A DNA stretch of 64,000 nt from positions 62,001-126,000 of the forward strand of contig JAFQBM010000024.1 in NCBI GenBank assembly GCA_017399685.1, in the 5' to 3' direction. A model generated the notes under the pieces. That model did no database searches, was not told the origin of the DNA, and saw only the letters and a list, made by a program, of their open reading frames with translations. This DNA comes from Lachnospiraceae bacterium (GTDB lineage: Bacteria; Bacillota; Clostridia; Lachnospirales; Lachnospiraceae). A program made the position numbers and the translations under genes. Positions 30,817 through 40,278 of the stretch are shown piece after piece (within the stretch, counting starts at the first letter, position 1; each line of letters opens with the position of its first letter).

Positions 30817-33800
30817 TGTTTGGAAGAAGTGGATACGGAAAGACTCATTATTTAAAAGAGTCCTTGATTAAAGAAGCAGTAAAACATCCGGAACAAAAGT
30901 ATTTTGTAATAGTGCCGGAGCAGTATACCATGCAGATGCAAAGGGAGATTATTTTGATGCACCCGAATAAAGGGGCAGCTAACATAGATATTTTAAGTTT
31001 TCACCGGCTTGCGTACCGTATTTTTGAAGAACAATGTGTGGATGCGAAAGAAATGCTTTCAGAAATCGGAATGAATATGATGCTCCGTAAGGTGTTAGAG
31101 GAAAAGAAGAATCAGTTTTGCTATTTTACCGGTTCTTTTTCTACTGCCGGATTTATTGAAAAAATGAAATCTATGTTAAGCGAGTTTGTCCAATATGAAG
31201 TAACACCGGAAAAAATACTTGCCATGAAGGAACGATTGGAAGATGGCAGTGCATTATTTTATAAATGCAAAGACCTTGCTTTGATTTATGAAGCTTTTTT
31301 GAAAGAAGTAGAGGGCAAATATCTGGTGGGGGAACAGCTTCTTTATGAGTTAGGGAATGTAATTCCTGATTCTGAATTATTAAAGGGAGCTACCATTTAT
31401 CTGGATTCTTACACCGGATTTACACCTATCCAATACACCTTACTAGACCGGTTGATGAAACATACGAAAAAAATAGTCTGTACCCTGACGATGGATGAAA
31501 AAGCTGTTAATGGCAAGGTGAAGGAACATCAGCTTTATTATTTTAGCAAAATTGCAGCTACCAAATTAAAAGAACTGGCAATCCGTAATGGAGGAGAGAT
31601 AAAGGAAACTTATTTAAACACACCACATCGTTTGAAACATTCAAAGGAATTGTTAAATCTGGAAAAGAGCTTGTTTCAGTATCCTTTTACTACTATGGAG
31701 ACGGAAACGAAAGATATAAAGTTGGTTTCCTTGATGAATCCTAAGGAAGAAATGGATTTTGCAGCGAAAACCATTGCCGAAATGGTGCGAAGTAAGGACT
31801 ACCATTATCGTGATTTTGCGGTGATTTGTGGCGACTTAGAAGGCAGCCGCAAAGAAGTAGAGAGTATTTTTACCAAACTGAATATTCCATTTTTCTTTGA
31901 TCAAAACCAGCAATACAGCCAGCATCCTTTGATGACAGGAGTCTTAGGTGTTTTAGAAATGATAGAGAAAAATTATTCCTATGAATCCGTTTTTCTTTAT
32001 TTGAAGTCGGGAATTTCTAACCTTAATTCCGGTCAGGTGGAGGAGTTGGAGAATTATATCCTTGCTACCGGAATACGAGGAAGAAACAGATATCAAAAAG
32101 AGTTTAAAAGAAAGCTTCGTTATATGGAGGAAGAATCCTTAGAAAAAATAAACGAAATTCGGACTATTTTTATAGAAGAAATTTCAACTTTAGAGGAAGT
32201 ACTTGGGAAAAAACAGGTTACCGTAAAGGAAGTATTGACGGCACTATATGAATTTATTGTAAAGCATGACGTATACGAGAAAATTAGTAAGCGTTGTGTA
32301 ACTTTAGAGAGCAACGGAAATAAAGCCAAGGCAAAGGCGGATAGTAAGCTTTATTCCAAAGTGATGGAACTTTTTGATGAAATGGTAACCATATTAGGAG
32401 AAGAAAAACTTCCATTAAAGGAAGTAAGGCAGATATTAGAAACCGGATTTTCAGGCATTTCTGTAGGGGTCATTCCTCCAAGTCTGGATCAGGTAATCAT
32501 TGGAGATATGCAGCGTACCAGAATCAGCAATGTAAAGGTATTGTTTTTCCTGCATATGAACGATGGAATTGTACCGGCGGGAAAGGAAAGTGCTGGAATT
32601 TTCAATGACATGGAAAGACAGAATATCAGTGACAAGGGTTTGGAACTAGCCTTTAATCAAAAAACACAGGCTTTCTTCGAACAATACTATCTGTATCTAT
32701 GTCTTAGTAAGCCATGCGAGAAACTTTATTTATCTTTTTCCAAGATGGGAAGGGATCAAAGCAGTTTAAGAACATCCTATGTATTATCCCGCTTAAAGAA
32801 AATCTTTCCTAAGATTACTATGATAGAAAGTGTGGAAAGTAAAGAACATTTTACTTTGGAGCATTTTCTTGAGAGGTTTTTATTGCTTTGGAAAAAAGAT
32901 TTCCTTATGGAAGATGAGGAAAAGGAACTGGCATTACTTTATGATTTTCTAGAGGAAAGAGAAGATACGAAAGATATTTTGTCCCTTATGATACAGGGAA
33001 AACAATATAAAAACGAGGAATTAGGCTTAGAGAAAGAAACTGCAAGGCAACTTTATGAGCTATATCAGAATTATAGTGTTTCTTTGCTGGAACAATATGC
33101 GGGTTGTCCTTTTTCATATTTTATACGGTATGGACTGGAACTAAAAGAAAGAGAAGAGTATAAGGTTACCAGTATGCAGTTGGGGACGATTTTTCATGAA
33201 GTCATTGATTTGTTTTCAAAAGATGCGACAGACCATAATCTGTGGAAAACCTTAAAGGATGAAGAAAGGGATTTAAAAATAGAGGCATTAGTGGATGAAG
33301 TGGTTGCAAAATATGACAGTGATATCTTTGAAAGCAGCAGCCGGAATCAATATATGCTTCATCACATTAAGCGAATTTCCAAAAGAACCGCCTGGGCATT
33401 ACAAAAGCAGATTCTAAGGGGAGATTTTAATCCGGCTCATTTTGAATTATCCTTCGAACATAACCGTAATATTTTGACAGATACTGTTATTGAAACAGAA
33501 GGAGAATCTTTAGAATTAAAGGGAATCATTGACCGTGTAGACCGATATGAGGAAGAAGATAAGGTATATCTAAAAATCGTGGATTATAAGTCTGGAGCCA
33601 CTACCTTCGACTTGGTGGATTTTTATGCAGGAATCCGAATGCAGCTTATTATTTATCTAAATGCCATGATGCAGATAGAAAAAAACAAACAAAAAGGAAA
33701 ACAGATTATTCCTGCCGGATTTTTCTATTATGAGTTAAAGGATCCTTATATTGAGCGAAAAGAAAAGGAAAGCACGGAAGAAACTTTGTTAAAGGAATTA

Positions 33801-34190
33801 AAATTAGAAGGATATGCGAATCTGGATTATGGTTGTATTTCCCATCTGGAAAGTGCGGCAGATGGAAAGAAGCTGGTGATTCCTGTTTCCTTTACGAAAG
33901 CAGGGGAAGTTTCGGCGAATTCAAAAGTACTTTCAAGTGACAGCATAAAAATGCTGCAGGATTATGCAAAATACAAAGCAGAGGATATTGTTTCTTTGAT
34001 AAAAGAGGGAGAAATCGAAATAAATCCTGTCCGCACCAGCGATAAAAATCCTTGTGAATACTGTGAATATAGTGGAATTTGCCACTTTGATGTAAGAACC
34101 AATGGATGTCGGGATTACACAAAATTGAACAAAGTAAAGGCTATGGAACGAATGGAAGAAGAACTGGAAAAAAGGAAGGAGGGAAAGTAG
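30801..34190 (+). CDS. addB: ATP-dependent helicase/nuclease subunit B (AddB)
   Basis: 1129 residues, normal for AddB. Walker A GRSGYGKT lies at 8-15. The C-terminal RecB-type nuclease has LKGIIDRVDR and VDYKSGA, and the iron-sulfur staple cysteines are Cys769, Cys1085, Cys1088 and Cys1094. With AddA it processes double-strand breaks and stops at Chi. addA starts one base after its stop. Confidence 0.96.
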   Translation: MEMELVFGRSGYGKTHYLKESLIKEAVKHPEQKYFVIVPEQYTMQMQREIILMHPNKGAANIDILSFHRLAYRIFEEQCVDAKEMLSEIGMNMMLRKVLEEKKNQFCYFTGSFSTAGFIEKMKSMLSEFVQYEVTPEKILAMKERLEDGSALFYKCKDLALIYEAFLKEVEGKYLVGEQLLYELGNVIPDSELLKGATIYLDSYTGFTPIQYTLLDRLMKHTKKIVCTLTMDEKAVNGKVKEHQLYYFSKIAATKLKELAIRNGGEIKETYLNTPHRLKHSKELLNLEKSLFQYPFTTMETETKDIKLVSLMNPKEEMDFAAKTIAEMVRSKDYHYRDFAVICGDLEGSRKEVESIFTKLNIPFFFDQNQQYSQHPLMTGVLGVLEMIEKNYSYESVFLYLKSGISNLNSGQVEELENYILATGIRGRNRYQKEFKRKLRYMEEESLEKINEIRTIFIEEISTLEEVLGKKQVTVKEVLTALYEFIVKHDVYEKISKRCVTLESNGNKAKAKADSKLYSKVMELFDEMVTILGEEKLPLKEVRQILETGFSGISVGVIPPSLDQVIIGDMQRTRISNVKVLFFLHMNDGIVPAGKESAGIFNDMERQNISDKGLELAFNQKTQAFFEQYYLYLCLSKPCEKLYLSFSKMGRDQSSLRTSYVLSRLKKIFPKITMIESVESKEHFTLEHFLERFLLLWKKDFLMEDEEKELALLYDFLEEREDTKDILSLMIQGKQYKNEELGLEKETARQLYELYQNYSVSLLEQYAGCPFSYFIRYGLELKEREEYKVTSMQLGTIFHEVIDLFSKDATDHNLWKTLKDEERDLKIEALVDEVVAKYDSDIFESSSRNQYMLHHIKRISKRTAWALQKQILRGDFNPAHFELSFEHNRNILTDTVIETEGESLELKGIIDRVDRYEEEDKVYLKIVDYKSGATTFDLVDFYAGIRMQLIIYLNAMMQIEKNKQKGKQIIPAGFFYYELKDPYIERKEKESTEETLLKELKLEGYANLDYGCISHLESAADGKKLVIPVSFTKAGEVSANSKVLSSDSIKMLQDYAKYKAEDIVSLIKEGEIEINPVRTSDKNPCEYCEYSGICHFDVRTNGCRDYTKLNKVKAMERMEEELEKRKEGK

Positions 34191-37100
34191 ATGCCGAATT
34201 GGACCAGGGAACAACAAAGGGTTATTGATGCAAGAAATCAGAATTTATTAGTTTCTGCGGGGGCTGGTGCCGGTAAAACGGCGGTTTTGGTAGAACGAAT
34301 GATGAATCGGATTATGGATAAAGAAAATCCTGTGGATGTAGACCGTTTTTTGCTGGTAACTTTTACGAAAGCTGCAGCTTTTGAAATGCGGGAGCGTATT
34401 GGGGAAACTATCGAGAAGAAGTTAAAAGAAGAAGTTGCCAATGAATTTCTGGCAAAACAGCTTTCCCTTTTGCCTAATGCCCAGATTATGACCATTGACA
34501 GTTTTTGTTATCAGCTGGTTAAATCTCATTTTTTGAAGGTGGGCTTGGACCCGAATTTTAGAATTGGGGATGAGTCTGAGCTGGCAATTTTAAAGGAAAA
34601 GGCAATGCAGGAGGTACTGGAAGAAGCATATGAGCAAAAAACACCGGAATTTTTAGCCCTTGTGGAAAGCTTTGTGGCAGGAAAAAAGGATGTAGTGCTG
34701 GAAGAAATGATTGAGACTCTTTATGGATATTGTTCCAGTGACCCTAGACCGGAAAAATGGCTGGAACGGGCGAAGGAGTTATTTTCTATTCAGTCTAGGG
34801 AAGAAGTAAGCAAGATGCCATGGATTCTGTTTTGTATGGAATATGCGAAAGAGCGGTTAGAAGAAGCAAAGGAAATGGAACTTGGAATTTTGGAACTGAC
34901 GGAGGAACCGGGAGGCCCTTATACTTATAAAACTACTATTTTGGAGGATATCTCCATAATAGACGATTTACTTGTGGTTTCAGACTTTGATGAAATGGTG
35001 AAACAGTTAAACAATCTGAAATTTCCAACCCTTGCCAGAAAAAAAGAGGATATGCAGGAAAATCTGGTGAATGCTGCAAAAGATGCCAGAGAAAAAGTAA
35101 AGAAGATAGTAAAAAATCTAAGTGAGCAGATGTTTACGAAGTCTTTAGAGGAAATCAGGAAAGAAATCAGTGAGTTAGCTCCGGTAATGACAGGATATAT
35201 CAATGTCTGTATCCGCTTCTTGGAAAAATTCCTGGAACTGAAACATGAAAAGAATTGTTATGATTTTAGTGATGTGGAACACTTTGCTTTGGAAATTCTT
35301 ATCGAAAGCTATGATGAAGAAGGGAATTTTATCCCAAGCACGGTGGCAAAGGAATTGTCAAATTATTATGTGGAAATTATGATTGATGAATATCAGGATA
35401 GTAACTATATTCAGGAGTATATTCTTTCCTCTATTGCCAAAACGAAAGAGGGACAAAGAAACCGCTTTATGGTAGGGGATGTGAAACAGAGTATTTATAA
35501 ATTCCGAATGGCAAAGCCGGAGATTTTCATGAATAAATACCATGACTATAAAGATTCGGAGAAAAATGGAGAATTGATAGAGTTAAGGGATAATTTCAGA
35601 AGCAGGCTTTCTCTTCTTAAAGATGTAAACCATATTTTTAAAAGCATTATGAAGGAGAGAATGGGGGGAATTGAATACGATGATTCTGTAGCTTTGGCCA
35701 CAGGATTCCCATACCCTGAAACAAAGGAAAAGGTAGGGGGAAGGACGGAATTGATGGTTGCAATTCAGGGAGAAGAGGATGAAATATCCCAAAGTGAACT
35801 GGAAGCCAGAATGATTTCAAATAAAATAAAAGAAATGCTTTTTGGAGAATATCCTCAATATGTCTATGATAAGAAGCTGAATGCTTATCGCAGGGCAACT
35901 TATAAGGATGTGGTCATTTTGCTTCGAAGTTTAAAGGGCTGGGCAGATGTAATCGAAGAGGTACTCATAGAGGAGCAGATTCCTTGTTTTACAGATTCTT
36001 CTAAAGGATATTTTCAAACCATGGAAGTAAAAACCATGCTGGCATTTTTGGATATCATTGATAATCGTTACATTGATATCGATTTGGTGACGGTTTTAAA
36101 AAGTCCTATAGCAGGGCTTTCTTCCGAGGAATTGGCAAAGATTAAAATTTTCTCAAAAGAAGATAAGAGCCTTTCTTTTTATGAAAGAATGGAAGGGTAT
36201 GCAATTCAAAATGAAGATGTACTTTCAGAAAAAATAAAAAAAGTCATTCAGTTAATCGACGAAATAAAGAAAGAAAAGGAAGTACTTTCCTTAGGAGAAC
36301 TGATACATTTTTGTTATGAAAAAACGGGATATTTATATTATATTCGTGCCATGGAAAAGGGAGAAATCAGAGAAGGAAATCTTTATTTCTTGTTGGAAAA
36401 GGCAAAAGCCTTTGAAAAGGCGGAAAAAGGAGATTTGTTCCATTTTCTGTCCTATATGAGAAAAATCCGGGAACATGATATGGATTTTGGAGAAGCAAAG
36501 CTTTTAGGCGAGGAAGAAGATGTGGTGCGTATCATGAGCATTCACAAAAGCAAGGGTTTAGAGTTTCCGATTTGTTTTGTCAGTGGATTAGGCAGAAAGT
36601 TTAATCAGATGGATTTAAGAAAAAATGTAGTGATTCATCCGGATTTTTATCTGGCTGGATTTGTTTACAACATAAAGGAAAGAGTCAGAGAAAAGAGTGC
36701 CATAAGGTCTATCTTTAATCGACATCTGCTGTTGGAAAATCTGGCGGAAGAAATTCGAATTCTTTATGTTGCAATGACAAGAGGAAGGGAAAAGCTTCTT
36801 TTAACAGGATGCCAGAAGAAAATGTCAACGGAACTTATGCTTTGTATGCAGAACATGCAAAAGGAGATAGCCAGTGGTGCAGGGGGGGATTCCTGTCATT
36901 TAAAAGAAGTAACCTTAAGTGAACTGGAGTTTCAGAATTCTTTTCTGGACTGGATTCTTAGTGTATTATCCAAAGATGTTGGAAAGTATGAAGTTTCCGT
37001 AACGTTTTTGGAAGATTTGGTGAAGGAAAAGGCTCAGTCTATGTTAAAAGAAATCATTCGATTGGATAAATTAAAGAGTTTGGCAGAGAGGGAAAAGAAC

Positions 37101-37835
37101 AGTACAGAGTGGAAAGAAAAAAAGAAGTCATTAAGCTGGGAGTATCCGTTTTATCAGGAAACCATTCAAAAAGGAAAATACACGGTATCGGAATTAAAGA
37201 AATTAAGCATGTCTTCCGAGGAAGAGGAAGAATTAGTTATGTTCCAAGAGTTGGAGACTGAAATTCCACGCCCTGCCTTTTTATCCGAAAAAGAAGAGGT
37301 AGAATCTGCAAAACGAGGAACTTTGGTTCATAAACTTTATGAACTGATTGATTTTCAGAATGTAAATAGTGTGAAAGAGTTGGAAAAAGGCACTATGGAA
37401 CTGATTTCAGCGGGAAAAATTCCAAAAGAAATCTTAAACTGCACTAATTTCTTTAATTTATATCATCTTTTTGAAACAGAATTGGGAAAGCGAATGAAGG
37501 CAGCAGATGCAAAAGGTAAGTTGTTTAAAGAGACTCAGTTTATGGCAGGGATGCCCATGTCGGAAATAAACCATGAAATGGATGTTCATGAACTGGTCTT
37601 AGTTCAGGGAATCATCGATTTATATTTTGAGGAAGAAGATGGACTGGTATTGGTGGATTATAAGACGGACAGGGTAAAAGGAAAGGCTGGAGAAGAAAGA
37701 CTAATTCATTTATATCAGGAACAGCTAAGTTATTATAAAAAGACATTGGAACAATTAACAGGAAAAAGGGTAAAGGAATGTTACATTTATTCTCTTACCT
37801 TAGAAAAAGAAATCAAAGTAGAATTTGGAGGTTGA
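34191..37835 (+). CDS. addA: ATP-dependent helicase/nuclease subunit A (AddA)
   Basis: 1214 residues. Q-motif TREQQRVID, Walker A GAGAGKT (24-30), helicase motif [21 protein letters not shown], and [12 protein letters not shown] define the UvrD/RecB helicase; the C-terminal nuclease has VDYKTDRV with Asp1156 and Lys1158. It is the translocating motor and second nuclease of AddAB, acting in recombinational repair. GGAGG within the end of addB precedes the ATG. queF follows with its ribosome site inside the last codons. Confidence 0.97.
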   Translation: MPNWTREQQRVIDARNQNLLVSAGAGAGKTAVLVERMMNRIMDKENPVDVDRFLLVTFTKAAAFEMRERIGETIEKKLKEEVANEFLAKQLSLLPNAQIMTIDSFCYQLVKSHFLKVGLDPNFRIGDESELAILKEKAMQEVLEEAYEQKTPEFLALVESFVAGKKDVVLEEMIETLYGYCSSDPRPEKWLERAKELFSIQSREEVSKMPWILFCMEYAKERLEEAKEMELGILELTEEPGGPYTYKTTILEDISIIDDLLVVSDFDEMVKQLNNLKFPTLARKKEDMQENLVNAAKDAREKVKKIVKNLSEQMFTKSLEEIRKEISELAPVMTGYINVCIRFLEKFLELKHEKNCYDFSDVEHFALEILIESYDEEGNFIPSTVAKELSNYYVEIMIDEYQDSNYIQEYILSSIAKTKEGQRNRFMVGDVKQSIYKFRMAKPEIFMNKYHDYKDSEKNGELIELRDNFRSRLSLLKDVNHIFKSIMKERMGGIEYDDSVALATGFPYPETKEKVGGRTELMVAIQGEEDEISQSELEARMISNKIKEMLFGEYPQYVYDKKLNAYRRATYKDVVILLRSLKGWADVIEEVLIEEQIPCFTDSSKGYFQTMEVKTMLAFLDIIDNRYIDIDLVTVLKSPIAGLSSEELAKIKIFSKEDKSLSFYERMEGYAIQNEDVLSEKIKKVIQLIDEIKKEKEVLSLGELIHFCYEKTGYLYYIRAMEKGEIREGNLYFLLEKAKAFEKAEKGDLFHFLSYMRKIREHDMDFGEAKLLGEEEDVVRIMSIHKSKGLEFPICFVSGLGRKFNQMDLRKNVVIHPDFYLAGFVYNIKERVREKSAIRSIFNRHLLLENLAEEIRILYVAMTRGREKLLLTGCQKKMSTELMLCMQNMQKEIASGAGGDSCHLKEVTLSELEFQNSFLDWILSVLSKDVGKYEVSVTFLEDLVKEKAQSMLKEIIRLDKLKSLAEREKNSTEWKEKKKSLSWEYPFYQETIQKGKYTVSELKKLSMSSEEEEELVMFQELETEIPRPAFLSEKEEVESAKRGTLVHKLYELIDFQNVNSVKELEKGTMELISAGKIPKEILNCTNFFNLYHLFETELGKRMKAADAKGKLFKETQFMAGMPMSEINHEMDVHELVLVQGIIDLYFEEEDGLVLVDYKTDRVKGKAGEERLIHLYQEQLSYYKKTLEQLTGKRVKECYIYSLTLEKEIKVEFGG

Positions 37836-37839
37836 AAAA

Positions 37840-38337
37840 ATGGAAGGAAGAAAGAAAGAAGAATTAAAGGGAGTTACCATGCTTGGGAACAAGAATACAG
37901 AATATCCAAAGGATTATGCTCCGGAGTTATTAGAGAGTTTTGTAAACAAACATCAGGGAAATGACTATTTTGTAAAGTTTAACTGCCCGGAATTTACCAG
38001 TCTGTGTCCGATGACAGGACAGCCGGATTTTGCTACGATTTATATTTCTTATGTGCCGGATGTTAAGATGGTGGAAAGCAAGTCACTGAAATTATATTTG
38101 TTTAGTTTCAGAAATCATGGCGATTTTCATGAAGACTGCGTGAATATTATTATGAAAGATTTGATTAAATTAATGGATCCTAAGTACATTGAGGTGTGGG
38201 GAAAATTCACACCAAGAGGAGGAATTTCCATTGATCCGTATTGTAACTATGGAAAGCCAGGTACAAAATGGGAAGAAGTAGCATGGAACCGTCTGGCAAA
38301 TCATGATTTGTATCCGGAAAAGGTGGACAACCGTTAA
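37840..38337 (+). CDS. queF: NADPH-dependent preQ0 reductase QueF
   Basis: 165 residues from the ATG at 37840 (GGAGG 6 bases before; an upstream TTG at 37825 contains that site). [11 protein letters not shown] holds catalytic Cys56 and Asp63, and [22 protein letters not shown] is split by the QueF NADPH-binding motif. It reduces preQ0 to preQ1 for queuosine in tRNA. It is the short, unimodular form. No other queuosine gene is near; it rides at the end of the addBA transcript. Confidence 0.96.
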   Translation: MEGRKKEELKGVTMLGNKNTEYPKDYAPELLESFVNKHQGNDYFVKFNCPEFTSLCPMTGQPDFATIYISYVPDVKMVESKSLKLYLFSFRNHGDFHEDCVNIIMKDLIKLMDPKYIEVWGKFTPRGGISIDPYCNYGKPGTKWEEVAWNRLANHDLYPEKVDNR

Positions 38338-38385
38338 AAGTAAGAGTGCCTTGATAATCTGCATGGGCTTGTATGTCTGCTTCAA

Positions 38386-38433
38386 AAAAATCACTGTTTC
38401 GTAAAATTGTTTAGAACGAAACAGTGATTTTTT
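38386..38433. terminator. Bidirectional terminator after queF
   Basis: TCACTGTTTCGT (38391-38402) pairs perfectly with ACGAAACAGTGA (38416-38427), with seven A before and six T after. It also serves the convergent gene, whose stop lies in its right arm. Confidence 0.93.
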
Positions 38434-39385
38434 ATTTCCAATATTCCATGGTTTTGTTATCGATATTCGGGCAAAGAGTAATTAATACATTCATGATTTC
38501 ATCGATTTCCTTTTCATCATGAAAAATAAACTCGTTTAGCATTTCATTTTGATTGGATAAGGTTAATTTATAGCTTGGTGTAAGTTTGTTTGCCCATTTT
38601 TTCTTTGGAAGAATGTGCTTGGATATATATAATATTTTAGCAATCTTTATAATAATGGTATCGGTTAAGGTAGTATATATCATGTAGTCGTCTGTAATCA
38701 GAATGTTGGTGTTTCTGTAAACCAGACTATGATAACACTGCATATTTATGGTTTTAATATAATAACTGATATCACCATAGGAGGATAAGTTTTTTCCTAT
38801 GGTACTTTTCTCTGGATGGAAACAAAAATAAAAAACCAGGAGAATATTAAAAATACTTAACAGCAACGGAATCAATAAAATACACCATAGAATAATATGG
38901 GAAAAATAAGGATAATGAATCTCGTTGATATAATAAGGCAGGGTAATCTGGGACAGGGCATCAATCTCCAAAGAGGAGTCCTTTGCAAATTCATGGACAA
39001 AAGATTGAAAAATAGTTCCGCCTTCTTCCGCCTTTCCTTTGAGAGAAGCATTTTCTATAGTCTGTGGCATTTTTTTTGTTTTTACAAGAACAAACAGACA
39101 TTTGTTTTCAATAAAAGTATAATAGTAGCCTCCTTTGATGCTGTTTTTTTCTTTGTACGTATAACCTGTAAATGTCAAAGTAGGAACAGATAATTTAACA
39201 CATCCATTTCCATTTTCCATAACTTCAGAAATTTCCTGAAGGCTGCTCACTTTAGTGGGAAGTAATTGTTGGAAAACGGGATATTTTGCAAAAACGAAAC
39301 TTAACATACAAAGAATCAGTATGGAAGGAAGGCAGCGAAAAACACAGTTTTTCAGTTGAAGTAATTGTAATGTATTATGCTTCAT
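38432..39385 (-). CDS. Unknown two-span membrane protein
   Basis: 317 residues. A hydrophobic helix at about 17-35, an extracytoplasmic domain of about 120 residues (with TGYTYKEKNSIKGGYYYTF), a second strong helix at about 165-190, and a cytoplasmic domain of about 130 residues ending in NKTMEYWK. The soluble part has a beta-rich look with ITDDYMIYTTLTDTIIIKI, resembling a membrane-sensor or PH-like arrangement, which is only an impression. I do not recognise a family. It follows yigZ on the same strand after 26 bases. Confidence 0.75.
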   Translation of the reverse strand: MKHNTLQLLQLKNCVFRCLPSILILCMLSFVFAKYPVFQQLLPTKVSSLQEISEVMENGNGCVKLSVPTLTFTGYTYKEKNSIKGGYYYTFIENKCLFVLVKTKKMPQTIENASLKGKAEEGGTIFQSFVHEFAKDSSLEIDALSQITLPYYINEIHYPYFSHIILWCILLIPLLLSIFNILLVFYFCFHPEKSTIGKNLSSYGDISYYIKTINMQCYHSLVYRNTNILITDDYMIYTTLTDTIIIKIAKILYISKHILPKKKWANKLTPSYKLTLSNQNEMLNEFIFHDEKEIDEIMNVLITLCPNIDNKTMEYWK

Positions 39386-39411
39386 ATGGATTCCTTTCCA
39401 ATGTTTATGGG

Positions 39412-40062
39412 TTAAAACAGGATAATCTCATCTTTCAATTTACCATAATAGGTTTCTTCTCCTTTTTCAGGGACAATACTGCCATCACTGAGTTCTGCCA
39501 GTTCTTTTATTATTTTATCTTGAACTTCCAGAGGGAGTAATATTTTGAATATAATATCCTCTTGATAATTTGTGTCTAAAATGGAAATTTGATTCGCACC
39601 TAATAAATATTGTATTTTACCAAGATGAGAGTAATCCGTTTTGAAAGTAAAAATATTTCCAAGGTATTTATCTATGATGACACTATTTGCAAGGCCTTCT
39701 TTTGCAGCTGCGGTATATGCACGAACCAGACCGCCCGTTCCTAATAAAGTTCCGCCGAAATACCGGGTTACCACAATCAGAGTATGAAATAATTCATTTG
39801 TGGTAATGATTTCTAGTATAGGTTTCCCGGCAGTACCGGAAGGTTCTCCATCGTCGCTGAAACGTAAGACAGGGGGGGTGGAAGAAAGACTGTATGCAAA
39901 GCAGTGATGTCTGGCATCATAGTGTTTTTTCTTAATCTGTTCTATTTTAGCAATGGCATCTTCTTCGCTGGTAATAGCAAATACGTTAGCAATAAAACGA
40001 GATTTTTTTTCTACGTATTCTCCAATGCCATCCTGATATATGGTCTTATAATGCTGTAACAT
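39412..40062 (-). CDS. YigZ/IMPACT family protein
   Basis: 216 residues. The N-terminal UPF0029 domain has EKKSRFIANV, KKKHYDARHHCFAY and FSDDGEPSGTAGKPIL, then VVTRYFGGTLLGTGGLVRAY; a small DUF1949 ferredoxin-like domain follows from about 140. The family is universally conserved and has been linked to translation control in eukaryotes; the bacterial role is unsettled. AAAGGATT precedes the ATG. Confidence 0.95.
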   Translation of the reverse strand: MLQHYKTIYQDGIGEYVEKKSRFIANVFAITSEEDAIAKIEQIKKKHYDARHHCFAYSLSSTPPVLRFSDDGEPSGTAGKPILEIITTNELFHTLIVVTRYFGGTLLGTGGLVRAYTAAAKEGLANSVIIDKYLGNIFTFKTDYSHLGKIQYLLGANQISILDTNYQEDIIFKILLPLEVQDKIIKELAELSDGSIVPEKGEETYYGKLKDEIILF

Positions 40063-40244
40063 ATGTCGAATCCTTTCAAATGAATGAATAACTGTTTGAT
40101 ACCAAAATGAAATTCAAATCACATTTTGTATGAATATTAAAGGCACCAGACAGTTTCATTGTATAATATATTTTATGTTTCGTAAAGCGAAAAAAACAGG
40201 GGGAACAAAATAATAAAATTTTCCTTTATTAATCGAAACAAATT

Positions 40245-40253
40245 TGTTATAAT
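40245..40253 (+). promoter_or_regulatory. Extended -10 promoter for the class A PBP gene
   Basis: TGTTATAAT is a consensus TG-n-TATAAT. It leaves a leader of only about 20 bases with AAGGAGGAAG as ribosome site. A second TATAAT at 40162-40167 may be an alternative. The 216 bases between yigZ and this gene hold nothing else. Confidence 0.6.
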
Positions 40254-40278
40254 GGAGGAATGAAAAGGAGGAAGTAAA